A stretch of DNA of 64,000 bases from Gordonia sp. UBA5067 (GTDB lineage: Bacteria > Actinomycetota > Actinomycetes > Mycobacteriales > Mycobacteriaceae): NCBI RefSeq assembly GCF_002414845.1, contig NZ_DIAX01000073.1, positions 11,890-75,889 on the forward strand, in the 5' to 3' direction. The first letter of the stretch is position 1, and every line of letters begins with the position of its first letter. The notes beneath the pieces were generated by a model. That model was not told the origin of the DNA. It searched no databases and was given only the letters and a program-made list of their open reading frames with translations. Below are positions 37,838-47,700 of this stretch, one piece after another. The position numbers and the translations under genes were made by a program.

Positions 37838-39388
37838 ATGACTCAGACGACGGCGGAGAAGCTGGCCGACCTACGCGTGAAGCTAGCGGCGTCGCAGGAA
37901 CCCGGCGGTGAGGTGGCCGTCGCCAAGCGAGCGGCCAAGGGGATCTGTTCGCCGCGCGAGCGGCTGAACATGCTGTTCGACCCGGGCACCTTCCTCGAGA
38001 TCGGTGCGCTGATCAAAGCACCGGGGGCGAGCGAGACCGGCTATGGGGACGGTGTGGTCACCGGCCACGGCCTAGTCAACGGGCGGCCGGTCGCCGCCTT
38101 CTCCCACGATCAGTCGGTCATGGGCGGGTCGGTCGGCGAGATGTTCGGCCGCAAGGTTGCGGCACTGATGGAACTGGCCGGCAAGGTCGGCTGCCCCGTC
38201 GTCGGTATCAACGACTCGGCCGGGGCCCGCATCCAGGACGCGGTAACCTCGCTGGCCTGGTACGCCGAGATGGGCCGCCGCAACGAACTGGTCTCCGGGC
38301 TGGCGCCGCAGGTGTCGATCATTCTCGGCAAATGCGCGGGCGGCGCCGTCTACACGCCGGCGAATACCGATATCCTCGTCGGCGTCGAGAACAAGAGCTA
38401 CATGTTCGTCACCGGCCCGGAAATCCTCAAGGCCGTCAACGGCGAGGAGACCTCGGCCGAGGATCTCGGCAGTGCGCACAACCAGGCGCGTTGGGGCAAC
38501 ATCCACCATGTCGCGGCCGACGAGAAGGCTGCCTTCGACTGGGTGCGCGACTACCTCGACTACATGCCGTCGTCGGCCCATGAGCAGCCACCGGTGATCA
38601 ATCCCGGGCTCGAACCGGAGGTCACCGAATCGGATCTGGCGCTCAACGACTTCATGCCCGACAGCGACAACGCCGGGTATGACATGAAGGACCTCATTAT
38701 CCGGCTGTTCGACGACGGCGCGTTCCACGAGGTTGCCGCGCTCTTCGCACCCAACCTGATCACCGGCTTCGTTCGGATCGACGGACACAGCGTCGGCGTT
38801 GTCGCCAACCAGCCGAGCGTGATGGCCGGGACGCTTGACACCGATGCCTCGGAGAAGGCGACCCGGTTCGTCCGCATTTGCAACGCCTACGGGATCCCAC
38901 TGGTCTTCCTCGTCGACACCCCGGGAATCCTGCCGGGCGTCGTCGAAGAGTCCAAGGGCACGATCCGGCGCTCGGGAAAGTTCCTCTATGCGTATGTCGA
39001 GGCCGACGTCCCGAAGATCACCGTCGTCCTCCGCAAGGCCTACGGGGGCGCCTATGCGGTCATGGGCTGCAAGCAACTCGGTGCCGATCTGAACTTTGCG
39101 TGGCCGACGGCCAAGATCGCGGTGATGGGCGCCGAGTCCGCGGCCGTGCTGCTGACCCGCCGGCAGACCGAGGGACTCTCGGCCCACGACGCGGACAAAG
39201 TACGCCGCGACTTCATCGATTTCTACAACGTGATGATGGCCAACCCGTATCTTGCGGCGGAAAAGGGCTACATCGACGCGGTCATCGAGCCGTCGCAGAC
39301 CCGGCTGGAGTTGCGCAAGGCGCTCGCGCAACTGCGTGACAAACGAGTTCCGCGCACGCCGCGCAAGAACTATTTGATGCCGATCTAG
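37838..39388 (+). CDS. accD4: Acyl-CoA carboxylase beta subunit AccD4
   Basis: 516 residues. Carboxyltransferase domains in both halves: GGSVGEMFGRKVAALMELA, GINDSAGARIQDAV and GKCAGGAVYTPA (N half), VDTPGILPGVVEESKG and RKAYGGAYAVMGCKQLGAD (C half). With AccA3 and AccD5 (elsewhere) it carboxylates the long acyl-CoA that becomes the alpha branch of mycolic acid, the extender used by Pks13. Follows pks13 by 13 bases with an AAGGGA ribosome site; same order as M. tuberculosis Rv3799c. Confidence 0.96.
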   Translation: MTQTTAEKLADLRVKLAASQEPGGEVAVAKRAAKGICSPRERLNMLFDPGTFLEIGALIKAPGASETGYGDGVVTGHGLVNGRPVAAFSHDQSVMGGSVGEMFGRKVAALMELAGKVGCPVVGINDSAGARIQDAVTSLAWYAEMGRRNELVSGLAPQVSIILGKCAGGAVYTPANTDILVGVENKSYMFVTGPEILKAVNGEETSAEDLGSAHNQARWGNIHHVAADEKAAFDWVRDYLDYMPSSAHEQPPVINPGLEPEVTESDLALNDFMPDSDNAGYDMKDLIIRLFDDGAFHEVAALFAPNLITGFVRIDGHSVGVVANQPSVMAGTLDTDASEKATRFVRICNAYGIPLVFLVDTPGILPGVVEESKGTIRRSGKFLYAYVEADVPKITVVLRKAYGGAYAVMGCKQLGADLNFAWPTAKIAVMGAESAAVLLTRRQTEGLSAHDADKVRRDFIDFYNVMMANPYLAAEKGYIDAVIEPSQTRLELRKALAQLRDKRVPRTPRKNYLMPI

Positions 39389-39398
39389 ATCGGGGGGG

Positions 39399-39953
39399 AT
39401 GGCGATGAAACGGTTCTTCGGCTGTCTTGCCGCCCTGACCGCGCTCGTGCTGATCATCGGTGGATGCAGCGCCGGCGGGGCCGAGCACAAGTCACCCGGT
39501 TCCGCCGGGGTGAAGGCCAGTACCTCCGCCCACGACAAGCACGGCTACTGGGATACGCAGGGCAAGCCCGTCAACGGCGGCCCGGCGGGAGCCGATGGGT
39601 CGACGGGCAACAACCTGACCCGGGAGTACTGCGCGCGCAACGAGGATCCGGGCTGCCCGAAGGGCAGCTACGTGGGCCCGAACGCGCAGCGCGATCCCAA
39701 GGGAGGTCCGGGATACGTGCCGTGTGAGGGGACGATCTGCACCAACCCGAATCATGGCGCCGGCACCGATCCGCGGACCAACGGCGGCGACAATACCGCT
39801 ACCGGCGGGTGGGACGCCAACGGGAATCCGGTCGCCGGCGGGCCGCGCGGCGCAGACGGGTCGACGGGCAACAACCTGACCCGGCAGTACTGTGCCGCCA
39901 ACCAGAACCCAGGGTGCCCGGCGGGTAGCTACGGCGCGCCCCAGCAGCGTTAG
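39399..39953 (+). CDS. Lipoprotein with twin cysteine-containing repeats
   Basis: 184 residues. Lipobox LIIGGC (Cys about residue 24). Two copies of one module follow: GADGSTGNNLTREYCARNED with PGCPKGSY (about residues 65-97) and GADGSTGNNLTRQYCAANQN with PGCPAGSY (about 148-180), each holding two cysteines; a third Cys pair lies between (PCEGTICTNPN). I recall no named family. A second in-frame ATG six bases on is an alternative start. It is 10 bases after accD4, so co-transcription is likely and a role in mycolate handling outside the membrane is possible but unproven. Confidence 0.8.
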   Translation: MAMKRFFGCLAALTALVLIIGGCSAGGAEHKSPGSAGVKASTSAHDKHGYWDTQGKPVNGGPAGADGSTGNNLTREYCARNEDPGCPKGSYVGPNAQRDPKGGPGYVPCEGTICTNPNHGAGTDPRTNGGDNTATGGWDANGNPVAGGPRGADGSTGNNLTRQYCAANQNPGCPAGSYGAPQQR

Positions 39954-39975
39954 GCCGGGCGACGAGGGTGGCAAC

Positions 39976-39996
39976 CGGCCGGTTCGACGCCGGCCG
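39976..39996 (+). terminator. GC hairpin after the accD4-lipoprotein unit
   Basis: CGGCCGG (39976-39982) pairs with CCGGCCG (39990-39996) over the 7-nt loop TTCGACG, 23 bases after the lipoprotein stop. No U run, so termination strength is uncertain. Confidence 0.4.
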
Positions 39997-40070
39997 TTCG
40001 GCCGTGCGAGCCGAGGCGGGGAAGCCGTAATCCGCTGGCCGTCCGGGTCATCCTCGGGCATGCTCGATCA

Positions 40071-41375
40071 GTGACCGCCACCGCACCGATGCCACAGCAG
40101 CCGCTGCAGTTGCCGCGAGCGCTGGCGCCATTCGCGCATCGGCAGTACCGCTGGCTCGCGGTCGGTTTGATCCTCTCGATGTTCGCCGACGGCGTCTGGG
40201 CGATCACCCTGGTCTGGCAGGTCATCGGATTGGGCGGGCAGCCGGTGCAGGTCTCGATCGCCACGGCCGCTTCGGCCATCGGGATGGTGGTGTCCACGCT
40301 CGCCGGCGGTGTCCTCGCCGACCGGGTCTCGCAGCGGCGGATCGTGATCGGCCTGGAGATGGCCAAGACGGTCGTCTTCGCCCTGGTCGCGGCGGCGTCG
40401 GTAACCGGAAACCTCCAGCTGGGACACGTCGTCCTCGCTGCCCTGCTGGCCGGCGTCACCACCGGAATGTATTACCCGGCGTATTCCGCGATGCTGCCCT
40501 CGATCCTGCCGTCGTCGGAGTTGCAGGCGGCCAACGGCGTCGAGGGATTCCTCCGGCCGGTCGCGTATCAGGCGGTCGGCCCGGTGATCGCCGGCTGGAT
40601 CATCGCCGCCACCGCGCCGGGATACGCGGTGATGGTCGCGGCGGCGGCGTCGATCGCGTCGGGCCTCTGCTACCTCGTCATGCCCCCGGTACCGGTGCGG
40701 CGCGAGTCGAATGAGTTGCGGGGCAATCCGGTTCGGGGGATTCTGACCGACCTGGCCGAGGGGTTCGGGTACCTGCGCCGGACGCCGTGGCTGTGGTCGA
40801 CGCTGCTCTACTCGACAGTCCTGGTGTTGGCCACCCTCGGCCCCATCGAGGTGCTGATTCCCTTCTTTCTGCGGGAACGGGCAGGTGGTGATGCGGCCGA
40901 CCATGCCCTGGTGCTGGCCGCGTACGGTATCGGCGCGGCGATAACGTCTCTCCTCTTCGCGTCGATCCCCATGCCGCGCCGCTATCTCACGCTCATGTTT
41001 GCGATCTGGGGGGTGTCGAGCGTTCCGTTGATTCTCATCGGGGTCGCCCACTCGGTTTGGGTTGTGGTGGTCGCGGGATTTGTCATGGGGGTCTTGTTCG
41101 ACGGCCCAATGGTCCTGTGGGGCACGCTGTTACAGCGCCGGGTCCCGCCCACCCTGCTCGGCCGGGTGGCAAGCCTCGACTTCTTTGTATCCGTTGCGCT
41201 GATGCCGGTTTCGATGGCAATCGCGGCACCGGTCGGGCAGGCGCTCGGCCTCACGACGACGTTCGTGCTCGCCGGCCTGCTCCCCGTGCCGATGGCCGTC
41301 GTGTTCTACCTCGCCGCCCGACTGTGGCGGGACGAGGTCGAGCACCCGCTCAACGACGAGCCCGATCAGAATTGA
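40071..41375 (+). CDS. MFS exporter
   Basis: 434 residues, about 12 membrane helices. The loop-2 motif reads GGVLADRVSQRRIVIG, the typical MFS GxLaDrxGrkr form. Overall pattern (HRQYRWLAVGLILSMFADGVWAIT, QAANGVEGFLRPVAYQAVGPVIAGW, LLGRVASLDFF) matches the MFS_3/EntS-type drug or siderophore exporters. GTG start at 40071; the ribosome site is not obvious. Convergent with embB, 67 bases apart. Substrate unknown. Confidence 0.88.
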   Translation: MTATAPMPQQPLQLPRALAPFAHRQYRWLAVGLILSMFADGVWAITLVWQVIGLGGQPVQVSIATAASAIGMVVSTLAGGVLADRVSQRRIVIGLEMAKTVVFALVAAASVTGNLQLGHVVLAALLAGVTTGMYYPAYSAMLPSILPSSELQAANGVEGFLRPVAYQAVGPVIAGWIIAATAPGYAVMVAAAASIASGLCYLVMPPVPVRRESNELRGNPVRGILTDLAEGFGYLRRTPWLWSTLLYSTVLVLATLGPIEVLIPFFLRERAGGDAADHALVLAAYGIGAAITSLLFASIPMPRRYLTLMFAIWGVSSVPLILIGVAHSVWVVVVAGFVMGVLFDGPMVLWGTLLQRRVPPTLLGRVASLDFFVSVALMPVSMAIAAPVGQALGLTTTFVLAGLLPVPMAVVFYLAARLWRDEVEHPLNDEPDQN

Positions 41376-41442
41376 TCGCCCAAGCGGGCTGCAATGGACA
41401 TATCGTCCACGATCTGCGCCCTCGGCGACGTTTCCAGCGCGA

Positions 41443-44400
41443 TCAGTAGCCGGTGGCGCGCATCGGCGCCAGATCCCACAACCCGGACTCGCGTTGCGTC
41501 CCGAGCACCAGTGTCGCCGGCGGCGCCGGATCGATCACGGTGAACCGCTGCAGGCCACCCCAGTCCCGGCCCCAGTTGTTGCGCAGGTAGGTCGGCAGCA
41601 GTGTCGGCCGCAACAGTGCCTCGGTGATGCCCAGCGGGCCGCCGGCCTTGCCGGCCATCCACGTCTGGCTGTTCCGGCGGGTCGCATCGGCCTCCGGCAT
41701 GATGCGCCACTGCGGTACTTCGAGCACCCCGTTGCGGACCGCGATCGGCCGCTGGCACGGGAAGACGAAGCCGGGCAGCCAGTCGATGAGCACTGGATCG
41801 GTTTGCCCGACAACGTCATTGAGAGTGCGGAGACGGTCGACGCGGGGCGGCGTGACGCCCACCCACTCGTTTGTGGAGGCCGAGGCATCGTCGACGACGA
41901 TCCGGACGACATCGGCATCGCGCGGCGCCTTGTCGAGCGGGAACCGCAGGTCGCGCCAGGCAGGGGCACCGCCAGCGTCGAGCGGTGACATGGCGCCGAG
42001 TTGCGTGACTGCCCCGGTGGGGCCGCGGCGCCCGAACTCGACGACGAGCTTCTGGCCCTTCTGCTCCATGTTGTCGTGATCGATGCCCTCGACCGAGCCG
42101 GCGACCGCGACGGTCAGCAGCGGCCGATCCTGCTGCGGATTGGAGGTGTTGAACGGCAACTGGTACCAGGAGGTCTCAAGCTTGGCCGTTCCGCCCGGTG
42201 CCCCATATGAGCCGAGCACCGGCGTCCGGGCCGGATCGAGGTTGAACGGCAACAGACTCGTCGACCCGTTGACGCCCACCGGTCCGCGACCGCCCCACGT
42301 GTTGCCGGCGGCCGACTCGTTGATCGAGGCGCCCGGGTTCTCCTGGGACGGCAGTTCACCGCCGCCGTCGGTGGTGGACGGTGTCATCACATTTTCGGGC
42401 ACGCCCTGCGGGGTGAATCCGGGGTTGGGCGCGAGCCCGGCGGCGATCGACGGCGCGGGTCGCCCGTCTACCGCGGCGGGCAGCAGAATGCCCTGCGTCG
42501 GATTGTCGGCGACCATGACATCGTTGGCCAGCGCGCACTCGTTACCGGTCATCGCGCGGTAGTTAGACTTGGTCCACGACCAGCTGTCGCGCTGTACCCA
42601 GGCACCCTTGGCCAGGCTCGCCACCATGAACAGGACGAGCAGCATGGCGATCGTCGGCAGCGGGGCGAACTTGAACGGGCCGGGCAGGACCGGGCCGGTG
42701 CGGGTCTTCTCGTCGACGTAGTCGTCGCGGAAATGGTAAAAGAGCCCGAGTAAGGCGGTGAAGACGGCGATGGCCAGCACGAACCAGCTGACGTTGATGC
42801 CCGCGATGGCGACCGGGCGGTCGCGCCACGGCACGCCGTAGTTGCCGACGAACCACCACATGTTGATGCCGGCGAAGGACATCGCGGTGACGAAGAAGAC
42901 GGCCGAGGCGGCAAAGGCGCGGTTGCGCCGCGACGCCAGCAGGGCCGGCGCCATCAAGGCTGCGGCGGCCGCCGCCAATCCGCCCGCGATACCGGCGTAC
43001 ACGCCGAAGTGGTGGGTCCATTTGGTCGGGGTGAAGGCGATGAAGAACATCGTGCCGAGCATGACGGCGATCAGCCGCCAGATCGGCGCGCGCGCGACAC
43101 CGTTGGGATGCCGCCCGCGCAGCAGCCGGAACATCACGTAGAACAGTGCGAGCAGCATCAGCAGGATGCCGATGCGCCGCGACAGTGTGCCGTCACCGGT
43201 CTGCAGGATCAGGTAGTAGTAGCGGATCGGCTCTTGCCACCACTCCAGCGTCGGCCCGACCTGGGAGGCGACCTGTGATGCGTCGACGAGCGGCAGCACC
43301 GACTGGTCGGCGAAGATCATGTACAACACCGCCGTGCCGGCCGCCATGATCGGCGCCAGCATCGGCAGCCAGCCGTCCCGCCGGTGGCGGCTGACGAGTG
43401 TCTTCACGACGGGGCGCAGGCCGGCCAGCAGGGCCGCTGCCGCCATCAACCCACCGGGGGCGAGTGCGAGGGTGAACGCGGCCGTCACGGCCGCGATCGC
43501 ATAGGGGAGCAGGCGTCGGGTCGCAATGGCCCGCTCCACGCAGCACCACGTCAGCAGGGCGCCGACCGCCTCGGCGGGCTCGGGCCGGATGCCGTTGTTG
43601 TACGGCAGCCAGATGGCGAGGAAGACAAACGCACCGGCCCACATGGCCGGCGTGCTGTTGCGGACCGCGCGGCCCAGGCGTGGGATGACCTCGCGGCTGA
43701 TGAGCCACCACCCCAGCAGACCCAGTAGCAGGGCGGGCAACCGCATCCACCACGCCGCGACGCTGATTTGCGTCATCCAGGAGATGACGTGGAAGTGCCA
43801 CCCGAACGGGTCCTGTGGCACGCCGAAGTACCGGAAGTAGTTGTCGGCGTAGCCGGCGCCACTCGTGATCCGCCCGACGGTCATGTTGTAGCCGTCGTCG
43901 GAGGTGTTGGCGCCGCCGAACCACCACAGCAGCAGGATTGCGGTCACCAGGCCGTCGAGCCATGTCGGCTTCCACCAGCCAGCCGGTAGAATCCGCCGGT
44001 GCCGCAGCCCGTCACGCGTATCCAAGACGCCCAGCGCGACGAGCGACAGCAGGGTCATGATGATGCCGACGATCATGAGCCAGAACTTCAGCGTCGTCGG
44101 GCTGGTCACATACCGGGTGTCGATGTCCGCGGTGAAGGACATGCCGGCGGGCGCGGTGCCCCGCAGATCGGAGTACACGCCGACGATCTGTGGGCGCATC
44201 TCGTGGTCGGCGGTCCGGTAGGAGAGCAACGAGCCTTTCAGCTGCCCGGTGTCCAGGCCCTCGATGGCGGCGTGCACCCCATCGGCATTGCCGCGGAAAA
44301 CGACTCGGCACGCCGGATTGTTCTGGGCGGCGGCCCGGGGCGCGCTCAGGATCACCACATTGCGGTCGATGGCGACCAGGGCGTTGTCGGTGGCGTTGAT

Positions 44401-44724
44401 GAACAAGCCGCGCGCCGTGGCGGCGGCACCATCGGTGGGCAGCGTGGAGAGCAGCACGCCGCCCTTCTCGCCGAGTGCAGTCGCGGCCGAGCACGGCACG
44501 GCGACGTGCATATCGGTCGCCACGTAGGAGACCAGCGGTGCGACCACCGACGAGACGGTGTTGTTCTCCGGCCAAACGATCTTCGCGGTGGTGCGCTCGA
44601 CGGGCAGAAATGCCATGACGAGGGCCAGTAGCGTGCCCAGGAGACCGGCCGCGGCGGCAACCCACTTGGCACCGCGATAGTCGTGCGCGGTGAGGAAGTT
44701 GCGCTTGGTGTCTGTGTCACTCAT
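41443..44724 (-). CDS. embB: Arabinosyltransferase EmbB
   Basis: About 1093 residues from ATG 44724, which overlaps the embA stop by four bases (ATGA). GT-C fold: catalytic Asp-Asp at 276-277 in NTSDDGYNMTV, about 13-15 membrane helices, and a C-terminal carbohydrate-binding domain (VNGSTSLLPFNLDPARTPV, FPCQRPIAVRNG, TYLRNNWGRDW). Adds arabinofuranose from decaprenyl-phospho-arabinose to arabinogalactan. Assigned B by order after embC and embA. Val283 stands where M. tuberculosis EmbB has Met306 (fourth residue after DDGY), a site of ethambutol resistance; EmbA and EmbC here keep Met. Confidence 0.93.
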   Translation of the reverse strand: MSDTDTKRNFLTAHDYRGAKWVAAAAGLLGTLLALVMAFLPVERTTAKIVWPENNTVSSVVAPLVSYVATDMHVAVPCSAATALGEKGGVLLSTLPTDGAAATARGLFINATDNALVAIDRNVVILSAPRAAAQNNPACRVVFRGNADGVHAAIEGLDTGQLKGSLLSYRTADHEMRPQIVGVYSDLRGTAPAGMSFTADIDTRYVTSPTTLKFWLMIVGIIMTLLSLVALGVLDTRDGLRHRRILPAGWWKPTWLDGLVTAILLLWWFGGANTSDDGYNMTVGRITSGAGYADNYFRYFGVPQDPFGWHFHVISWMTQISVAAWWMRLPALLLGLLGWWLISREVIPRLGRAVRNSTPAMWAGAFVFLAIWLPYNNGIRPEPAEAVGALLTWCCVERAIATRRLLPYAIAAVTAAFTLALAPGGLMAAAALLAGLRPVVKTLVSRHRRDGWLPMLAPIMAAGTAVLYMIFADQSVLPLVDASQVASQVGPTLEWWQEPIRYYYLILQTGDGTLSRRIGILLMLLALFYVMFRLLRGRHPNGVARAPIWRLIAVMLGTMFFIAFTPTKWTHHFGVYAGIAGGLAAAAAALMAPALLASRRNRAFAASAVFFVTAMSFAGINMWWFVGNYGVPWRDRPVAIAGINVSWFVLAIAVFTALLGLFYHFRDDYVDEKTRTGPVLPGPFKFAPLPTIAMLLVLFMVASLAKGAWVQRDSWSWTKSNYRAMTGNECALANDVMVADNPTQGILLPAAVDGRPAPSIAAGLAPNPGFTPQGVPENVMTPSTTDGGGELPSQENPGASINESAAGNTWGGRGPVGVNGSTSLLPFNLDPARTPVLGSYGAPGGTAKLETSWYQLPFNTSNPQQDRPLLTVAVAGSVEGIDHDNMEQKGQKLVVEFGRRGPTGAVTQLGAMSPLDAGGAPAWRDLRFPLDKAPRDADVVRIVVDDASASTNEWVGVTPPRVDRLRTLNDVVGQTDPVLIDWLPGFVFPCQRPIAVRNGVLEVPQWRIMPEADATRRNSQTWMAGKAGGPLGITEALLRPTLLPTYLRNNWGRDWGGLQRFTVIDPAPPATLVLGTQRESGLWDLAPMRATGY

Positions 44725-47700
44725 TCTTTGCCCGGCTCCAACCTGATGGATCCGGTCCGCGACCAGCCCCATTGCCTACGAAGATCTGTTGTCACGCGCG
44801 CGGGGTGCGCGTTGGCGTCCCGCGGGGTCAAGCGTTCGAGCGCACCCCAGCCGCGATGCCAGTCACCGTCGAGGTAGCTGGGCACGGCCGTACCAACGGT
44901 CATCGCCTCGCTCACCGCCAACAGGCCGCCGCCGGCGGTGCTCTGCCACGTGCGCGACTGGCTCAGCGCGGTCGCGTAGTCGGGCAGGATTCGCCACTGG
45001 GGGACTTCTGCGACGCCGTGCCGCAACGCCATCGGGCGCTGGCACGGGAAGTGCGCGGCGACCATGAAATCGATCAGCGTCGGGTCGGTCGACCCGACGA
45101 GGTGCTGCAGCGTGACCACCTTGGGTGCGCGCGGCGGTGTCAGCATGATGAACTGCGCCGGGCCGAGATTGTTGTCCAGCGCCACCAGCCGCACGACGTC
45201 GGCCCCGGGCGGGACCGCCGACATCGGGAGCCGCAGGTTCCGCCACGGACGGTTCGGGATGACCGGGCCGGGGTCGATCGGGATGGCGCCCGGGCCCATC
45301 GCCTCGAACTCCCCGCCCGGTCCGCGCCGGCCGAACTGGAACCGCAGCATCTGTCCGAACACGGTCGCACCGAAGGCGTCGATGGTGGAGATCGCGCCGG
45401 CGGCGGTGACGACGAGCAGCGGGGACGCGGCCCGGTCGGGCAGGCGGTACCAGTCGGAGGTCAGTCGCGCCTCGCTGGGGTAGCCGTAGCTGCCCAGGAC
45501 CGGCGTCGTCGCCGGATTCAGCCCGTAGGGCAGCGCGGCGACTGAACCGTTGACGGTCCGCGGCCCGCGCCCGCCGGTGGTGCCGGCTTCGAACGTGCCC
45601 ATCACGGCGAACGGCTTCGACGACGAGCCCGCGACGTTGGCCTGACCGGGACGTGAGCTGCCCATCTCGGCGGACAGGTTGGTCGTGATTCCGTTGGCGG
45701 TGAAGCCGACCGGGTCGGCGCCGGCGAGGGTCTGCGAGATGTCGCGACCGGTGGCCGGGGTGAGCATGCCGTCGTTGGAGTTGGGCTCGACCAGGATCTT
45801 GTCGGCCAGGGCGCACGGCTGACCGCGCAGTGTGCCGATGTTCGTGGAGAACGCGCTCGCGACCGGATAGCGGGTGATCGCGGCCTTGGCGAACAGCGCC
45901 AACTCGAGAACGACCAGTCCGCCGGCGATGACGGCGATCGGCGACCCGGCCAGCACCAGCCGCGCGCGGTTGGCCACCGCCTCGTGCCGCTTCGCTTCGA
46001 CCACCGTCGCTGTGTCGGCGACTGCGGTCAGGTTTTCCGCATCATGGTGTTCGAGCCCCTTGTTCTCCACATAGTCCAGCCGCAGGTGCTGCCAGGCGGC
46101 CAAAACGCCGGTGACGACGGCAAGGACGAGGAAGATCGTCGACATCGGGATGCCGAGGAGGACCGGGGCCCGGTCGAACCAGGCGATCCCGTAATCATAG
46201 AAGAACGGCCAGGCATTCTTACCGGCGGTCGCGGCCGCCAGGGCGAACATCAGGCCCGACACGAACACCGTCAGGTTCCGCGTCGACCGGGCCGCCGACT
46301 GCGCGACGGCGAGGGTGGCCGTGGCCGCGACGGCGGCGGCCAGACCGGCGTAGATGCCGAACTGGACGGTCCATTTCGTCGGCGTGAAGATCATCAGGAC
46401 CATGGTCACGCCGATTGCGCCGACGGCCCGCCAGGCCGGTCCGCTGCGCACGCCGTCGATCTGCCCGCGGCGCAACAGCACCGCGACCGTGACGAACGCC
46501 GACGCGAAGAGCAGCAGGACGGGAACGCGACGGGCCAACGATGCATCGGCGGTGGTGACGGTGAGGAAGTAGTAGCGCAGGTATTCCTGGAACCAGGGCA
46601 GGTTGGGGCCCACCTGGTAGCGGATTTTCATTGCCTCGCCGACGGTGGCGAGGGTCTGGTCCCCGAACACCGCAAGCAGGACGACGAGCCCGGCGGCGCA
46701 GACCGGGGCGAGCACGGCGGCCCACCCGATCTCGCGGCTGCGCGCTACGCCGATTGCGAGCAGGGCGCGGGCGCCGACGAGGAGAATGGCGATTCCGATG
46801 ACGCCCTGGGGGGCCGCCGCGAAGGTGAATGCGGCGGCCACGACGGCAAGCGCGATCGGGAGGAGTCGCTTGGAGGTGATCGCCGATTCGATCGCCCACC
46901 ACGTCAGGAGCGAGCCCAGTACGATGACCGACTCGCTGCGCAGCCCGCTGCACAACGGCATCCAGAATGCGGTGAACACCGCGGCGCCGGCCCACACCGG
47001 CCAGCCGTGGGCGACGGCACCGCCCAAGCGGGGCAGCAGCACCCGGCTCAGCACGTACCAGGAGACCAGTCCGGCGATGAGACTGGGAAGATGCATCCAA
47101 AGCATCGACGCCGACACCGACGACCAGTGTGACAAGAAGTCGTAGTACCAGCTGAACGGCGCTTCGGCGATACCGAAGAAGCGGTAGTAGTTGGGGAGGT
47201 ACCCGGCTTCGCCGGCCACCCGGCCCATGTTGAGGATGTAACCGTCGTCGGGACCGCCGCCGCCGAGGAGGGCCCATCCCAGCAGGGCGGCCGTCACAGC
47301 GAGGTCGGACATCCGGGGGCGCAGCGAGGCGAGGAAGCCGACCCGGTGGATCGCATCGTCCCCGTCCGCATCGTCCCCGTCCGCATGGTCCCCGTCCGCA
47401 TCGCGCGCGGCCGCGACGGTGGGCGAGTGGCGGTCGAGCATGGCCACGGCGACCAGGGCGGCGAGTACCGCCAGCAGCCCGACGATCATGACGATGGTCT
47501 TGAGCAGTGTCGCGGAGGATTCGTAGCGGTTATCGATGTCGATTCGCGCGGACAGGCCGCGCTGCGCGGCCCGCGCCACGTCGGCCGCGGGCAGCGGCGA
47601 GAAGATGCCGTCGATCTGCGGTTGCGCCACCGGGTCGGCGGTGCCGACGGGTCCGAGGCCGACGAACTGTGCGCTCGGCCCGGCCGGGCTGGAGCGGATC

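Noticed and set aside
41378..41389. GCCC-AAGC-GGGC hairpin between the MFS gene and embB
   Set aside because: Four-base stem without U tract; too weak to call a terminator.
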